64,000 bases of DNA from Eudorina sp. 2006-703-Eu-15 (lineage: Eukaryota; Chlorophyta; Chlorophyceae; Chlamydomonadales; Volvocaceae). The stretch spans positions 1,793,290 through 1,857,289 of the forward strand of contig BDSI01000004.1 in the NCBI GenBank assembly GCA_003117195.1. Reading direction: 5' to 3'. This document shows, one piece after another, positions 1-13,607 of this stretch. How positions within the stretch are numbered: the stretch's first letter is position 1; every line of letters begins with the position of its first letter. The position numbers were made by a program, and so were the translations under genes. The notes under the pieces are model-generated. The model saw only the letters and a list, made by a program, of their open reading frames with translations. It was not told the origin of the DNA and made no database searches.

Positions 1-480
1 TCCCGCGGGTCTTTGGTGCCAGCCTGGGTGGGTGCGGCACTCGCCTTGGGGGTCCGCACACGCCGGCATACCCCGGGTTTGTCTCTTGCTTCGGTACCCC
101 TGCCTGCTCTCCGGCTTTTTTTGAATGAGTGACCGTTACAGCGGACCTTGAAAAGGGATCAACGGTGTATACCACGGCAAGCCCCAGCAGGCCCCACCGG
201 CAAGGTTATATATGTTGGTCGCGCGGCCATGAAGTTCGCCTCGCGACACGGGGTTCGATTAGTATGTTCGTACAGTCGTACAGCCGTGCCCATCTGGAGG
301 CCGATAGGCATGATCCCGCGGGCTCCGCCGTGGGGAGGGGGGGCCCGGAACGCTCCGGAAGCAGCGCGTGGTGATCAGCCCCCACGGTGTGAGGACATGC
401 GCACCACCTCTCCTGCCCCTGCTGCCCAACTCTGCATCGCCTCCCATGATTACTTACGAACTTCTTTCTATATACGGCAG
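1..480. other. Upstream stretch, probably intron of the coiled-coil gene
   Basis: No exon with good borders could be supported here. It ends in a plausible acceptor (TATACGGCAG before 481), so at least the right part is probably intron. Confidence 0.35.
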
Positions 481-2149
481 TCGGAGTTGATCAAGATGGA
501 GGACGCCCGAGACTCAGCGCTGTCGCAGGTGTGTGAATGGGGGGGCCTGGGGGGACGGGCGGTGCGGTCCTTATGGGGTCGCAGGCTGGGACAATGACTG
601 CAGGCTGTGAAGAGTACGGCAGGCGGCCGAGGCAGCCCGGGGCCAGGGGGTCCCGGTAGTACGGTTAGTGCGCGATGCCGTACATCACTTTACGGGGCAG
701 GGGCCTTCTGGGAGCGACTGGGCGCCTGGGAGGGACACAGCCAGGGCGCGTGTCAAGGTTATGCCGTACTGCCCGAGGCGCCTGTGTTGCTCTGTGTATC
801 TCAGCCGGTACGGCACCCATAATTGCCATACTAGTTGTGCGGGATACTTGCGGCATGTGGACCCAAGGTACATCGGGGCGGGTTCCATATCCGTGCTCAG
901 TACAGGGCAGTACAGTACAGTACAATACAGTACAGTACAGTACAGGGTAGTACAAGACAGTACAAAGCAGTACAGGGTCAGGCGAAGAAGGCACGCCGCC
1001 GCCACGCAGGGATTGGCATGTGCAGTACCGGCAGCGACAGCAGAAGTGGCACTGGGGTCGGGCTCAACTTGGCTCCCAGGAAGGCCGTACACGGGTACGG
1101 GCTCTGAAGAGCGCGATTGCCCGGGCAGGACGGGAGGAGAACCGCGTGGACTGCCGCACGTGCCGCTAGCTGGCCTGACCCGTGGGTCGGTACCGATTAT
1201 GTCGCTCAAAGGGAGTTGAGGGGGGGGGGACAAACCCGAACGGCCGGCGCTCGTTGCTGACGACCCACCCGGCGGGCCCCCCGTCCTCCCGACCCGTGGG
1301 TCACCTCGACAGAGCATCGAGAAGAGCAAGGAGATGCGCGCGTTCCAGAAGCGGTACGACACGCTGAAGAGCATCGCCGAGTCGCACAGGGAGGCGGCGG
1401 TGGCGGCCAAGCGACAGGCTGAGGAGGTGCGGAGGGGGCGGAGGAGGGTTGGCGGCAGCCCCATAACAGGCCCAGAACCAAGCCGGGCACACCCCCGGGC
1501 AGGGGCTGCAGGCGGGGAGGGGAGCTGAGAGAGGAAGGGGAGCTGCGACTTGGCAGAGTCAAACTACTGTGACACTAGCCGCGCTGTCTGCCGGAGCTCG
1601 CAAGCACTCGAGCACACACGCTTCCTGTGGCTGAGCACGCGTATGTCTAATGAGAAGCCCACCCATAACCACCCAGGCCCGGACACCAGCACGCGTGTGT
1701 GTGTCTGCGTGTGTGTTCAGGCCGCCGCCCACCACGCCAAGGCGATGGAGGCCCAGAACCGCAAAGTGACGGAGGCCAAGTCCGCGCGGGAGGCCGCGGT
1801 GGCGGAGCTGGAGATGCTGCGCCGCGAGCACGCCATGCTGCACGCCGCCTTCCTGCGCGCCGGCGGCGTCGAGGAGGCCCTCGCCGTGGTGGGCGCCGCC
1901 AGCTACGCGTCCGCCCGCAGCACCATCGGCGGCGGCGGCGGCAGCGGCGGCCGGATCGTGACCCGCAACCTGCTGCGGTCGCGCACTGGCTACTGCGTCC
2001 ACGCGCGGGCGTGCAGCGCCGCTTCCGAGTCGGTCAAGCTGACGCCGCTGCCGTACGACAGTCAGGCGGCCCTGGAGGCGGCCATCGAGTCGCAGGGGCT
2101 GTTCCTGTGCAGCACGTGCGTGGCGAACGGCAGCTTCAAGTACCTGTGA
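481..2149 (+). CDS. 3' part of a coiled-coil protein gene (5' end not found)
   Basis: Three phase-0 exons can be supported: 481-528, 1313-1426 and 1721-2149 (stop TGA). Each has an AG acceptor and a GT donor (GTGTGT after 528, GTGCGG after 1426). Joined, they encode a charged, heptad-rich helix: SELIKMEDARDSALSQ, then EKSKEMRAFQKRYDTLKSIA, then KAMEAQNRKVTEAKSAREAA. After this comes a glycine run and a C-terminal globular part with several Cys residues that ends in SFKYL. The N-terminus lies upstream of 481 and probably outside the window; I could not place further exons in 1-480. I do not recognise the family. A cytoskeletal or scaffold role is only a guess from the coiled coil. Confidence 0.6.
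897..985. repeat. CAGTA pentanucleotide microsatellite
   Basis: Imperfect tandem CAGTA/GTACA units with occasional CAGGG and CAAGA variants. The repeat lies in the 784-bp intron between the coiled-coil gene exons ending at 528 and starting at 1313. It creates spurious open frames on both strands. Confidence 0.9.
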
Positions 2150-2735
2150 GGTGTGGGTGTGGGGCGGCTGCAACCAGCCCTGTGGGCAGACCTGTGTGAC
2201 CTGTGAGGAGCTCTGTGCGGAGGCCGCAGCCAAGGGCTGAGATGCGGTGGCGTGGGACGGAGTGGGACGGAGCGGGGTGGGGTGGGATGGGGTGAGAGTC
2301 AGCGGCACAAGTATCAGAAGCGGACGAGAGCCAAGATGGGTCGGAAACACACGCGCACACACACGAACACACGGCTTGGTTCACTGAAACATACAGACAG
2401 ACAGACAGACTGGCTGACGAGTGACTGTCAGACAGGCACACACGGCTCAGTTCCCGACGCATGACCCACGGAGGGCAGTTTGCGGCTGGGAGACGCCGCG
2501 GCGGGGCGGGGACCTCGAAAGGTGGGGGCGTGGGCGGCAGGTTTGAAAGGGCGGGGCCACGGAGGTGGATGGGCCCATGGGACGTTGGGGTCCGCCTCAG
2601 GGTCCACCAAGCCGCCCAAGGGATATCCCCCCGGGGTCCTGGATTGAGGTCGGGGCGGATTGAGGTCAGTGTTTGGGCCGGGGGGGCCGTCTACCGAAGA
2701 AAAAATCAGGGGTGGTGTTTCAGGGTTTTGATTTC

Positions 2736-2798
2736 GACATGCTCCGACTCGGGGCCGACATGCTCCGACTCGGGGCCGACATGCTCCGACTCGGGGCC
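2736..2798. repeat. Three perfect 21-bp tandem repeats
   Basis: Units start at 2736, 2757 and 2778 and are identical (core CATGCTCCGACTCGGGGCC). Because 21 is a multiple of three, the block is open in several frames. No gene model uses it. Confidence 0.95.
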
Positions 2799-4919
2799 GT
2801 CGAGGAAGCCGGGGTGCACCCGTGTGGGAGGGGAGGAGCACTGGTGGCGGCGGGCGGCGGCGGCGGTGGAGGAGGAGGAGGAGGAGGAGGAGGAGGACGA
2901 GAAGAAGGAGGAGGAGGGTGACACACCTTTGATGCATTGGTGGTTGATTGGTTGTACTCGTCCTCCATGGCCGCTACCGTACCCGCCGCGCCTTACGGGT
3001 GTACGGACCGCGCACGATTATTGGTATGCCGGGGGGATAGCCGGTGGGTTGCCGGCGAGGCCGCCCGGATGGCTGGGGGGCTTGGCTGTCGGTGAGGGGC
3101 TTCTGCAGTGAGGTTCGAGACTAGGTCAGTTGTGGCTACTGGGGGGATTGGGTACGGAAGCTTGCGATACGGCAGCTGTCGTACAAGTAGTGCCGTTCCC
3201 GTTGTGGTCCGGCCAGCGGTTGGTCACTGGGGGACGGCGGTGTGGGGGAGGGCGCGGAGTACGTCCTGGGGCAGGCCAGGTGGCTGGTGTGTATTACCGT
3301 ACAAATGGTTGGCAGGACGATGTTGGACGATGTTGGGAGGCAAGTGGGCGTTCCGTCAGACAGGCTGGGGGCGAGGATGTGTCGGGGGAGGAGGGGGGGG
3401 CAGGGGGTTTTGAGGAGCTGCACAAGGTCGGCGACTTTGGGGTGGGTTGGGCGTCGTGTGGTAGCAAGCCCGGTTGTTGAAGTGCGGAGGCATGGGGGGG
3501 GAGGGCACCTGACAGCGTGCTAGGCACAGCGGCACCAGCGGACTCGTCACACCGGCGGAATACGAAACAGGAAATGAGGGCGCGGGTTTATCGAGTTGCA
3601 CGGTGGTGGTTGATGCCGTACAAGTTGCCAGTTGCCGCTTTCCATGTTGCAGTGGATCCCCCGCGCTGGGGTCATCGGTGACAGCCGAAGCCTGTGGACC
3701 ATGGCAGGTGTGATCTGTTGGGACGGTTGGGCGGTTGTGTACGGAAACTCCCTCTCACAGACGGTTGGAGATGATGCGGGTTGTTGGTTGCCGACCTGAG
3801 TATTCTTCCTATTTATTCTTCCTGGGCAGCCAACGACACACTCACACACACACACTCCACAATGTTGTACGACGATGTACGACGACGTGATGAGCGCGGT
3901 GAGGAGTTCGGCGGTCGGCGCTTTACGCTGTCAGAAGCCGTCCGAGATACTCTTCCCCCGCCCCCCCGAAAGAGCAACCGGCCGGTACCCGCAGGTACTG
4001 GACCCACATGACATGCCGTTTATGATTTGTGTCGAACTATATTTTTCCTGCGGTTGGTAGCGCGCAACAGGTGTGGGCAGAACTGCCTCGGCTGCTGTCT
4101 GATCTGGTCCACTGTTTTTATGCTATTGGAATTTCTGTAAGGTTTCGAGCGGAGGCAAGCGAGTTGCCAGTCGGATGGGCCCCAGGGGTGATGTCTGATG
4201 GGTCCCAGGGGTGAGTGGCATGCCGCGCAGCGGGGCAGGATTGGGGGCGGATGCAGAACCCTGTGCTGGACGGAAGGACGGAGGCTTCGGCAATATGGTG
4301 CTGTGCAAGCGCCGTATAAGGCCCCGCAGTGGTGGTGGCGGTGGTGGTGATGGTGATGGTGGTGGTGGCGCGGATGGGGGCGGTGCCGGAGGCTGTGGAT
4401 GCGGGTTACGCGCCAGCCCGTCATATTAGATAGTGGAGCTGACACGCAGACTCGGCAGAGGTGCTTCGCTGCAAAGGGGGCTGGTGAACCTGTAATAATA
4501 ACGAAGCCGACTACTGATTCATGCATGTATGCAAGGACGGCACCACGGCCCGCCCATGGTCCGCGAGCGGGGCGGCAGGCAGGGTTTGCTTGGGCCTTAT
4601 GCTTGGACCGCCGTGCTTGGGCTTGCTTGGACCGCCGTTGCTTGGGCTTGCTGCTTGGGCTTGCTTGGGCCGCTTATGCTTCGGCTTGCTTGGACCGCGG
4701 CTGCTACAACCGAGGCTTTGGGATACGTACGTATGTGCGGACGCCGCCCCCCGCGCAAGAATTACCCTCTGACGGTCCGAATCACCCTATGCGTCTGGTT
4801 TCCCGTTCTGCTCCCTATCAACCCACCTCTGTTGTGCAGTTCGTTGGGTGTCTCCAACAACCACCAACAAACCCCCTGCGGTCGGTCGATCTGCCTCTCT
4901 GCCAGGCACCTGACCCCCG

Positions 4920-5300
4920 CGACCCTCTATGCCAGGCACCTGACCCCCTGCCAGGCACCTGACCCCCTGCCAGGCACCTGACCCCCGCGACCCTCTCTGC
5001 CAGGCACCCGACCTCCGCCACCCTCTCTGCCAGGCACCCGACCCCCGCGGCCCTCTCTGCCGGGCACCCGACCCCCGCGGCCCTCTCTGCCAGCCACCCG
5101 ACCTCCGCGACCCTCTCTGCCAGGCACCCGACCCCCGCGGCCCTCTCTGCCAGCCACCCGACCTCCGCGACCCTCTCTGCCAGCCACCCGACCCCCGCGG
5201 CCCTCTCTGCCAGCCACCCGACCTCCGCGACCCTCTCTGCCAGGCACCCGACCCCCGCGCCCCTCTCCGCCAGCCACCCGACCTCCGCGACCCTCTATCC
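4920..5300. repeat. 30-bp minisatellite, about 12 units
   Basis: A 30-bp unit with the core CTCTCTGCCAGGCACCCGAC is repeated about 12 times. Alternate units differ (CAGGCACCC versus CAGCCACCC, CCCGCGG versus TCCGCGA), so a 60-bp higher-order period is visible. Shorter 16-20-bp relatives (CCAGGCACCTGACCCC) precede it from about 4890. The long Arg/Gly-rich open frames on the minus strand are a by-product of the 30-bp (10-codon) period. Confidence 0.93.
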
Positions 5301-6214
5301 GCGGACGGTGGTGGCCGCAGCGGAGGAGGCCTCCATCGAAGACCGCCACTACTACTCCTATGGCTATTAGATGCCGGCCGGTGTGTAGGCAGTGTGAGGA
5401 CGACACCGTCTAGGAACTGGTATGCAGGGTGCATAGATGTAGGACAGCTCAGCATGTATGGACCAGCGGCAAGGCATGTACCACACGCCAATGAAGCCAC
5501 CTGATCGGGCAGTTTTAGTGTCGGCTGGATTGGCCCCGAAGATAGAGCAGCAGCCGTCCAAGCTATGCGCTCCAGCGACTTCCGTTCCCCGACACCTAGA
5601 CATCATGGCGGCCCCTGCCTGCGTCAACTCACAAGCAGGACGGTCCCGCTAGGCCCCGCCGTCAGGCTGTGGAACGAACCGTGGCGGGGAAGGCGGCGGC
5701 GGCAGCAACAGCAGGCAACGAAGTGTACCCACATACGGCCGCCGTACATCCTCGCCGGGGGGCCGGGGGCCCGGGGGGGACCGGATACAGAGGCTCCTTC
5801 GGGCGGTACCAATGGGGGCCGGGCTTGCAATAGCCAATCTCGGCTTTTTACAATCATCAGGGAACTCTCTTATTCATCACAGTATATGAAGGAACACCCG
5901 GTCGGGATACGGGTCCACCTTGTAACGGTTAATTGTAATATGAAGACAAGAGCTGCTTTCACGTCCGCAAGGAACCCACACGTGAAACGTTGTACATCAT
6001 TTCACGGCACCATTCTTCTCTCGCCCTGCTTTATCGTTCTGGGGCCGTGCTCGCTGTCACAGCACTGTTGGTGCCCAGCCATCACCGTGGCTGTGATTCC
6101 TTCCTTCCTTCCCCCAAGAGCCCATACCCGCCACGAGCCCATACCCGCCGTCAAGAGCCACCCACACGGCCCCCTCCCCCTACTCCCCCGCCTTCACCCT
6201 ACGTAGCTAGGCTC

Positions 6215-6268
6215 TGACAGCACTTTGACAGCATTTTGACAGCACTTTGACAGCACTTTGACAGCACC
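6215..6268. repeat. 12-bp tandem repeat (TGACAGCACTTT)
   Basis: About four and a half copies of TGACAGCACTTT with one C-to-T variant in the second unit. No gene is associated. Confidence 0.9.
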
Positions 6269-9200
6269 GACCGACTCGCGCACGAAGATCAGGAAGACGG
6301 CTCGCTGAGCGGCTGCGGTCCCGCTCACACTCTCTCTCTCCCTCCCTCCCTCCCACTCACTCACTACTTCTGCGACCCCGTTATTTTCGTTGTGGAGGGG
6401 CTCTGGGAAGGTCACCAACGACCAACGACCAACGACCAGCAGCACGCAAGTAACGAACCTGCGTGAAGGCCCTACGTACCTAGCGACTCCGCTACCTACT
6501 CCGCCCACACAGCGCACGCCAAGACCGAACCTAGCTTGCACGTGGGTGCACATACATACCGCGTACGTCGCACAGTACGTGTGTACGTCCTTCAGGTGGC
6601 ATCGTCGTACTGCCGCACACAGGACCGTACATGTTCTGCCCCGGAACGGTGGGGACACAAGACCAGCCACAGGGCGCCGCGCACTCGACCCACCCGCGGC
6701 ACACGGACCCACAAAAGCTTCTTGGATCGCAAAAGCACAAAAACAAGTTCCCAAAAGATATATAACTTATATTTGTGTGTAATTTATCGCCGATAGTAAA
6801 GCAGGTCTTGTCGGAGTGCGTGCCCTCTCGTACTTTCCGTGCCTTACTTGTGTGTCGTCCAAGAGTCAAGGTGTCAAAAACTCAAAATCCTTGCTACCGT
6901 CAAAACAGAAGATGTGAGCTAGCACGATGAGCAAACAGAACAACACAGGGTGGCGCGCGCACGACACCGCTCGGCAGCGACATGGCACATACCCAACGGA
7001 GCAGCAGGGTATGCAGGACAAGACAAGTCAATAAGGCCCCAGGGGAATATGCCGTCCTGGATGCTGCGGGGCGGGGCGAGGCGCAGCCCTCAGCTGGCGA
7101 GTGCGAATGACCGCCACCGATAGCGACAACCGCCGCGAAATGAAACAGGTCTGTTGGACTTCGGTTCGCCGCACTCCTCCGGGGCAACCCCCTCCCCCCT
7201 CCCCCTTCCCCCCTCCCCCCCGGCGCGTGGGCGCGAGGCAGCGCCAAACCGGAGGCTGGGGTGGGGTGGGGTGGGGTGTGGAAGCCTCCGCCCTCGGGCA
7301 GAATTCAAGTACGTCGTATGCCCGTACCGTATGCGCTTGACGACAACGCTCAGCACAGCACGGCACAGCACAGCACGGCACAGCACAGCACCGCTCATCA
7401 GGGTCTGCGCACAACAAAACACGTGATCCTTGCGGACTGCCCCTATCATAACTGCATTCCACTCCATTCCATTCAATGCGACCCTCTCACCACGCAACCC
7501 TCGAGGTCTTACTAACAACCGGACCCAGCCCGACCGGATACGACCCGGCACATCCCAGGGACGCATCACTCCCATCTGCCCGCATGATAATGAAGAAGCA
7601 GCAGGAAGGTACGTACGGCACACAGCCTCCGCGCTGCCGTACCTCCAAAACCCTATGATGCAAACCCTCCAGTGCGCGCACGGGCAGCCCCCCTAGCACC
7701 GGTTCTGCCCCTGCCTTGTGTCGATAAAGACAGCAAAACCGTAAAAGAGCACCCAGTCGATAACCGATAACCGCCGATGTGCTGGGATGGACGGAGACGG
7801 CGAAGCGTTCACCCAATACCCCTTCCCCTTCCAGCTTCCACCACCACCAGCAGTACTCCCCTTCCCCTTTTTTGCAGGGGGGCGCTTCAATCCCTCAGGC
7901 CGCAACCGCACGAACCTCCCCTCCCCTCCCCTTGTACGACGTACGACGGTCATGTCAGGGTGTTGGTGTTGGCATGGTATGGTTGGTTTCTTGTCCGTTT
8001 GTCCGTTCAATCCCCCAATCGAGTACGGGATAACCAGTCGATGATCTAACCGGTCCGTCAGTCCGTCAGTCAGTCCGCCAACTGCGACCAGATCATCGCG
8101 GCTTGGTCCGGCGTCGGTCTGCAGGGTCTGTAGGGCAAGTGGGCAGTACGACCCAGTACGGTGCAGTACGATGCAGTACGGTGCAGTACGGCGCTGTCGG
8201 GCCGCGAAGGACGGCTGCCCGGCCGCGGGGCTGCCCCGCGGGGCGCCCGAATGCCGCAGCTCGAATGACCGACAGACGCCTCCTCCCCCGTCCCCCGTCC
8301 CCGTCCCCGTCCCCGTCCCCGCCCCCGGCATCGTCCTCCCCCTCAGTTGCCAATCCCCTTTACACACGCCAGGTGAGGCCGGCGCCCTCGTAATACCATT
8401 TATTACTATGCATCGTCCTCCATCCCCCGCTCCCCCGCTCTCCTCTCACTCAGTTGCTTGGTTATCCCCTTTGTCGATAAGGGGGGGGGCAATGCCAAGG
8501 CCCCCTCTCCCCTGCCAGCCTCTTCGGCCGAGCTCTCAGACGATAGTCCCAGCACGGCGCCGACTGGGGCCCCTCAAATACACACCCGGACAACATCCGG
8601 TGCCTAGACGTACCTAGATACGGTAAGATTCACAAACATCTTTCTCACGATTCAGCTCTCCATCGCAAGGCATCGAGTACCCCCCCTCTGGATTCAGGAC
8701 CTCCCCCCCCAACGGTCCACCCACCGCCGCACCGCCCCACCGCCCCACTCGGCTGCACACCCTCTGGGGGCCGCTTGCTCACGCATTCACCACCACACGC
8801 AAACCCACGCAAACCCACGCAACGTTGAGCACCACCGATCCCATGGGCATAACACGCACCCCTGCCCCGCCCACCGATCGACACACATCCCCCCCAAACA
8901 CACACACACACACACACACAATCCAGCGGGTTTCATTCCTAAACACACAATCCAGCGCATGATGCGCAGATCCGGCCGCTCCGCTCACAGTTCCGTTCCC
9001 TCTGCCTCTCGACAGCTGCGGGTCACACAGCTACGCGTCACACAGCCACGGGTCACACAGCCCCGTGGTCAACGCGGGGAGGATGATCGGGGCGGGCCGC
9101 CCGAGTACATGGCCGTGTCCTGTACGGAGTACGACAGGGCGGGCGTACATTCAGAGAATCATTCCACCAACCCAGGCAGGGTGTGCATATTTGTGTGGAG

Positions 9201-9386
9201 GATCGCGTAATGAGGATTTGAGGCCCCTGGGTGCGGTGAGGCGGGGCGGGGTGGGGTGGGGTGGAGGGAGGAAAAGGATGCGCGGCAGTTCGCTTTCGTG
9301 TGCGAGGTGCCAACATACCTGTAGTGGGCGACGGTACGCAGCTGACGCCGGGGCCTTATCCCCCAGAAAGATCCCCGTCCACCTAC

Positions 9387-12300
9387 TCACCGGCTGCCCC
9401 CCGCCCACCCACCGGGCCTGACCAAGGCCCCACACACACCCGCCCCGCCCCCACACCCGCCCCGCTCACACCCGCCCCGCCCCTCCCCACACCCGCCCCG
9501 AAACCCACCTTGAGCATCACGAACACGCGGCCCTCCCCCCTTCCGCACCTTGAGCATCACGAACACGCGGCCCTCATCGTCCCGACTGATGCGCAGCGTG
9601 TCGTCCAGGTAGGTGGTCAGCATCCAGAGGCTGGCCGCGTCCAGGATCGACCCACGGGACACTCCGGGTGGCACGGGCATCGCGTCCACAGACAGCTCCG
9701 GAGCCACCGCGCGACCCAACAGGTCCTGGGCGGCCTGGGGGCGGGAACAGGAGGGTGTCGGTGTGTGTAAAGGTAAAACTGAGCCGCGAGAAGCCAAGTC
9801 CAGCCTCAGCCTCAGGACCTCCTCGGCCTCAGCCCCCCCCAGCCCGCCCTCCCCCAGCCGCCCTGCCTCAGCCCCCCCCAGCTGGCCCCCCCAGCCCGCC
9901 CTCCCCCAGCCCGCCCTCCCCTCTAGCCAGCCAGCCCTCAGCCCCGGGCCCCACCTCCAGTCCGCTGTTGATGGGCTCCAGCAGCCTCCTCAGCGGCGCC
10001 AGGTCCAGCTTGGCCCCCAGCACCGTCACACTCTCGGGGACCTCCAGCGCCGCCACCAGCTGGGGGGTGGCCACATACGTGTCCAGGCCCACCCGCGTGA
10101 ACTGGACCTTGAACTGCCGGGGGGAGCGGACCTCCAGACCCGCCTCGGCGCGGAGGGACACCAGCAGCGGCACCGCCAAGTCGATCTGTCGGAGGCGGGG
10201 AAGTGGGGCGGGGCGAGGGGCGGGGCGAGGGGCAAGTGGAGGGCTTGTTGGAAGGGGCGGGGCGTGGGGCAGGCGGGGGTGGGGCAGTTGGAGGGCAGGT
10301 CTAGGGAGAGGACGAGGTGGAGGCAGCAGCAGGTGGGGCAGTTGGGGGAGCCGGATGCACCTGGGTTCGTGGTTCGTGGGTTCATGGTTCATGGGTGCAG
10401 CTTCTGCGCCTCCACTGCAGGGCTCGGAGTGTGGCCCCTGGCCCCCATGCAGTCAGTCAGTTGGCCATTAAGCCAGTCCGTCCCTCCCTCCCACCCTCCC
10501 TTTTGCTCTGGCAGCAGCGCAGGTTGAATATGTCTATCAATTTCCTATATCCCTCCCCGCCCCTCCTTGCGCCCCTCCGCCCCTCCCTCCCTTCCCCGCC
10601 CCCACCTTGTTGGTGGCGGTGAGCGACTGCGCGTCGATGGTCTGCACCACGTCCCCCACATCCACCAGCGGCATCCCGTCCAGCGCCCCCAGCAGCATCA
10701 GCGTCGCCACGTTGCTCGTGTACACCAACTTCCAACGACCGCCCAGCGCCGACACAGCCTGGGGCGGGGCGGGAGGGGGCCGGGGAGGGGGGAGGGAGGG
10801 GAGGGAGGGGAAGGAGGGGCGGAAGGCGGAGGGAGGGGAGGGAGGAGCGGACCGCGGACGACGGAAGGGTGTGGGACATTGGTGGGCATATTCATACAGC
10901 GCTGCTGCTTGTCATGGCCCCAGGGCCCCCCCAACCAGCCATCAGTTGGTCAGTTGGTCAGTCGTGACCTGAGGGCTTCTCCTGATGAGGTGATAATCTG
11001 TGGGTGGGGCCTGACGACGTACCGCATGACGTGACGTCACCGAGGACACCCGGGACCGATATTGGGATCGGGATCCGGATCCGGACCTGGATTTGGTTTT
11101 GGATTGGGATCTGCATCTGGATCCGGACCTGCACGCCACCTGGAATCCTCCAGTCAGCAAACGCAGTCGGTGCATCACTCAAATCCCTCATCCCCCCGCT
11201 GCCCCACACCTTCGGCGGACCTTTGCAACCGCGCCAACCAAACGCCCCGCTACCGGTGCCTAAGAGCCTGACCGCCACCCAAGGACGTCCCCCCTCTCGT
11301 CGGTTCCCCCTCTGCCCCGGGAAGGCACTGCCCAACTCACATCCGTGGCCAGTGAGTTCGGGTTCCTGACCTCCAGCGCCTCCACCATCTCCTCAATGGC
11401 TGCCCGCTGCGCCACCGACGCCGACACGCCGCGCGCCGTACCGTACACGAGATCCAGAAGCGCCGACTTGAGTTGGACGAGCGTGGCGTCGCCGGCCTTG
11501 CCACCGACGGCGACGGCGGCACGGGGGGGGCGGAGGGAGCTGTGCGGCCCGGCTGCTGCTGCTGCGGCGGCGGCAGCCGACGCTGCCGGGGTCGCGTTCG
11601 CCGCTGATGCTGCCGCACCCGCTGCGCGCTGGAGCACTTGGTTGATGGAGGCGGTGCGGCGCGGCGGCGGCGCCGGCGAGGGCGGCGGCGGTGGCGGCGG
11701 CGACGGAGGTAGTGGCGGGCGCGAGGCGGGTGGCGACGAGACCGAGGCCGACGGCGGTGGAGACTGCGGCACGGACGCCGCAGGACCGGGTGCTGCTGTT
11801 TCAAAGGCCGACAGAGTTTGCGGGGCCGCGATGGGGATCGGTGCTGCTGCCATTGGAGTCCCCGCTGGCGGCGGTGCCGCGGCGGGGGCCGCCGCCGCCG
11901 CACTCGCAACGGTCTGCGAGATCAGAATGACTGGGGCCACTTCGCTGGGCGCTTGCGGCGGCTGAGGCGGAAACGTTGGTTCAACTGCCTCCGCCGGCTG
12001 TGCCACCGCCGCCGGCTGTGTCGCCGCCGCCGCCGCCGCCGGCTCCCACATCGTCCACGTGGGCCCCAACGTGATGCCCGTCTCTTCCAGCAGCTTCAAG
12101 GCTGCGGTGACATCCATCGGTTGGGACTCTGCTGCACCCTGCCCCGCCGCCGCCGCCGCCGCCACCGCCTCCGACGGTGACGACGACGGAAGCGGCGGCT
12201 CCGCCGCTGATGGCTTCGCCCTTTCCCAGTCGGCTCCGAGCATCGCCACCGGATCATCACTCGACCCAAGCGCGGCGGCGGCGGCGGCGGCGGCGGCGGC

Positions 12301-13569
12301 CGACGGAGGCGGCGGCGGCGGCAGCGCCGCCCGCCGCGGCGGCGAGGTGAGCACGCCCCTGGGCCCCGGCGGTGGCGGCAGAGCCCACGATGGGGACTGT
12401 AGAAGCTCTAAGGCGGCATCGATGCCGGCATCCAGGGGCGGCTGCGATGCCGCCGCCGCCGCCGCCGGCCGCTGTTCCTGTTGCAGCAGCTGCTGTTCGG
12501 CCCCCAGGCCCACCGCCGCCGCCTCGGCGGCTCGGGCCAAGCTCTCCAGCAGCGCCGCGGGTGCGGCGGCGGCGCCCGACACCGCTGCGGCGGCGGCGGC
12601 CCCGACGCCGGCGGCGACGGCGCCGGCAGAGCTCGACAGCTTGTCCAGCGCATCCGTCAACTGCGCCACAGGGGGGTGAAGGTACGGCAGTGGCCCGCCA
12701 TGATGACTCATGCGCTCACGTCGACAGACAGGGTGAGGGCGTGAGGTGGGAGGTTGGTGCCCGGCGTGAGGAGGCACCCAGGCCCCCGCCGATGCACCCA
12801 AGGAACCCAAAATCACACCTACCGAATCGGACCACACCTACCGTAACCAAGCCCTGCCATAGTACCATTGCCTCGCGCCGCCGCCCCGGTCGACCCGGTC
12901 ACAGATCCAACCCGGGTTGCGGAGCCGCCGCCGGCCACAGCAGCCATCCTGGCACACCACCCACACCCTACTTAAGCTCCAAGACAGCCAGCGCGCTTTG
13001 CACACAAAAACCCATACGGTATGTGTTGCTCCGGGGTAAGCTGTCTGTAGCTCGGCACCGGCAAACGGTGCCCGACCCACCCACCCACCCACCCACTCAC
13101 CCGCCCGACCCACCCACCCACACGCCCACCCACCGTCTCCTGGCCGGACGGCTGCGCCTCCGAGGCGGCGGCAGCGTCCGCCACCCCCGCATGCCAGGCA
13201 GCTGGGGCCGCCGCATGGGCGCCTGAGCCGCCCTCCGACCTCAGCCGCTCCTCGTCCAGCAGCCGGCCGATATCCCGGATGCGGTCCAGCACCTCATTCG
13301 CCACCTGCGGGCCCAAGGGCCGAACCACCGCCTCCAGGGCCTCCACCGCCGCCGCCGCGGCAGCCTTAGCCGACGGCGCCGCTGCCGACGCCTCCGCCAC
13401 CGGTGCCGATGGCACCGCCGCCGACGGCAGATCGACGAACAGCCGGGACGTTGTCGTACTGTCAGCGGCGGACAGATCCAGCGCCGTCAACGCCGGTGAT
13501 CCCAACGCGGGTGGAAGCACCAGCTCGTCCATCGACAGCTGCGACGCGGCCGCTGATGGAAGCGGCTCC

Positions 13570-13607
<38 letters not shown>

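Larger units (their letters stand above)
2150..9386. other. Gene-poor, repeat-rich interval between convergent genes
   Basis: This 7.2-kb stretch lies between the stop of the plus-strand coiled-coil gene and the 3' end of the minus-strand LysM-fibrillin gene. None of its open frames has convincing splice borders, codon bias or recognisable domains. It is GC-rich and full of simple repeats: CA and CAGA runs near 2350-2430, GGA/GGC near 2850-2920, C-rich runs at 7180-7225, CAGCACGG units at 7350-7400, ten-base CAGTACGGTG units at 8150-8200, CA near 8900-8920 and GTCACACAG units at 9020-9062. The 3' UTRs of both genes must lie at its edges, but I could not place poly(A) sites. Confidence 0.6.

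Noticed and set aside
4787..5500. Arg/Gly-rich minus-strand frames over the 30-bp minisatellite
   Set aside because: The frames exist because the repeat period is a multiple of three; three overlapping frames are open, which argues for an artefact.
11345..12679. Plus-strand Ala/Gly/Arg-rich frames across the long Ala-rich exon
   Set aside because: They are antisense shadows of GCC/GCG repeats encoding Ala on the minus strand.
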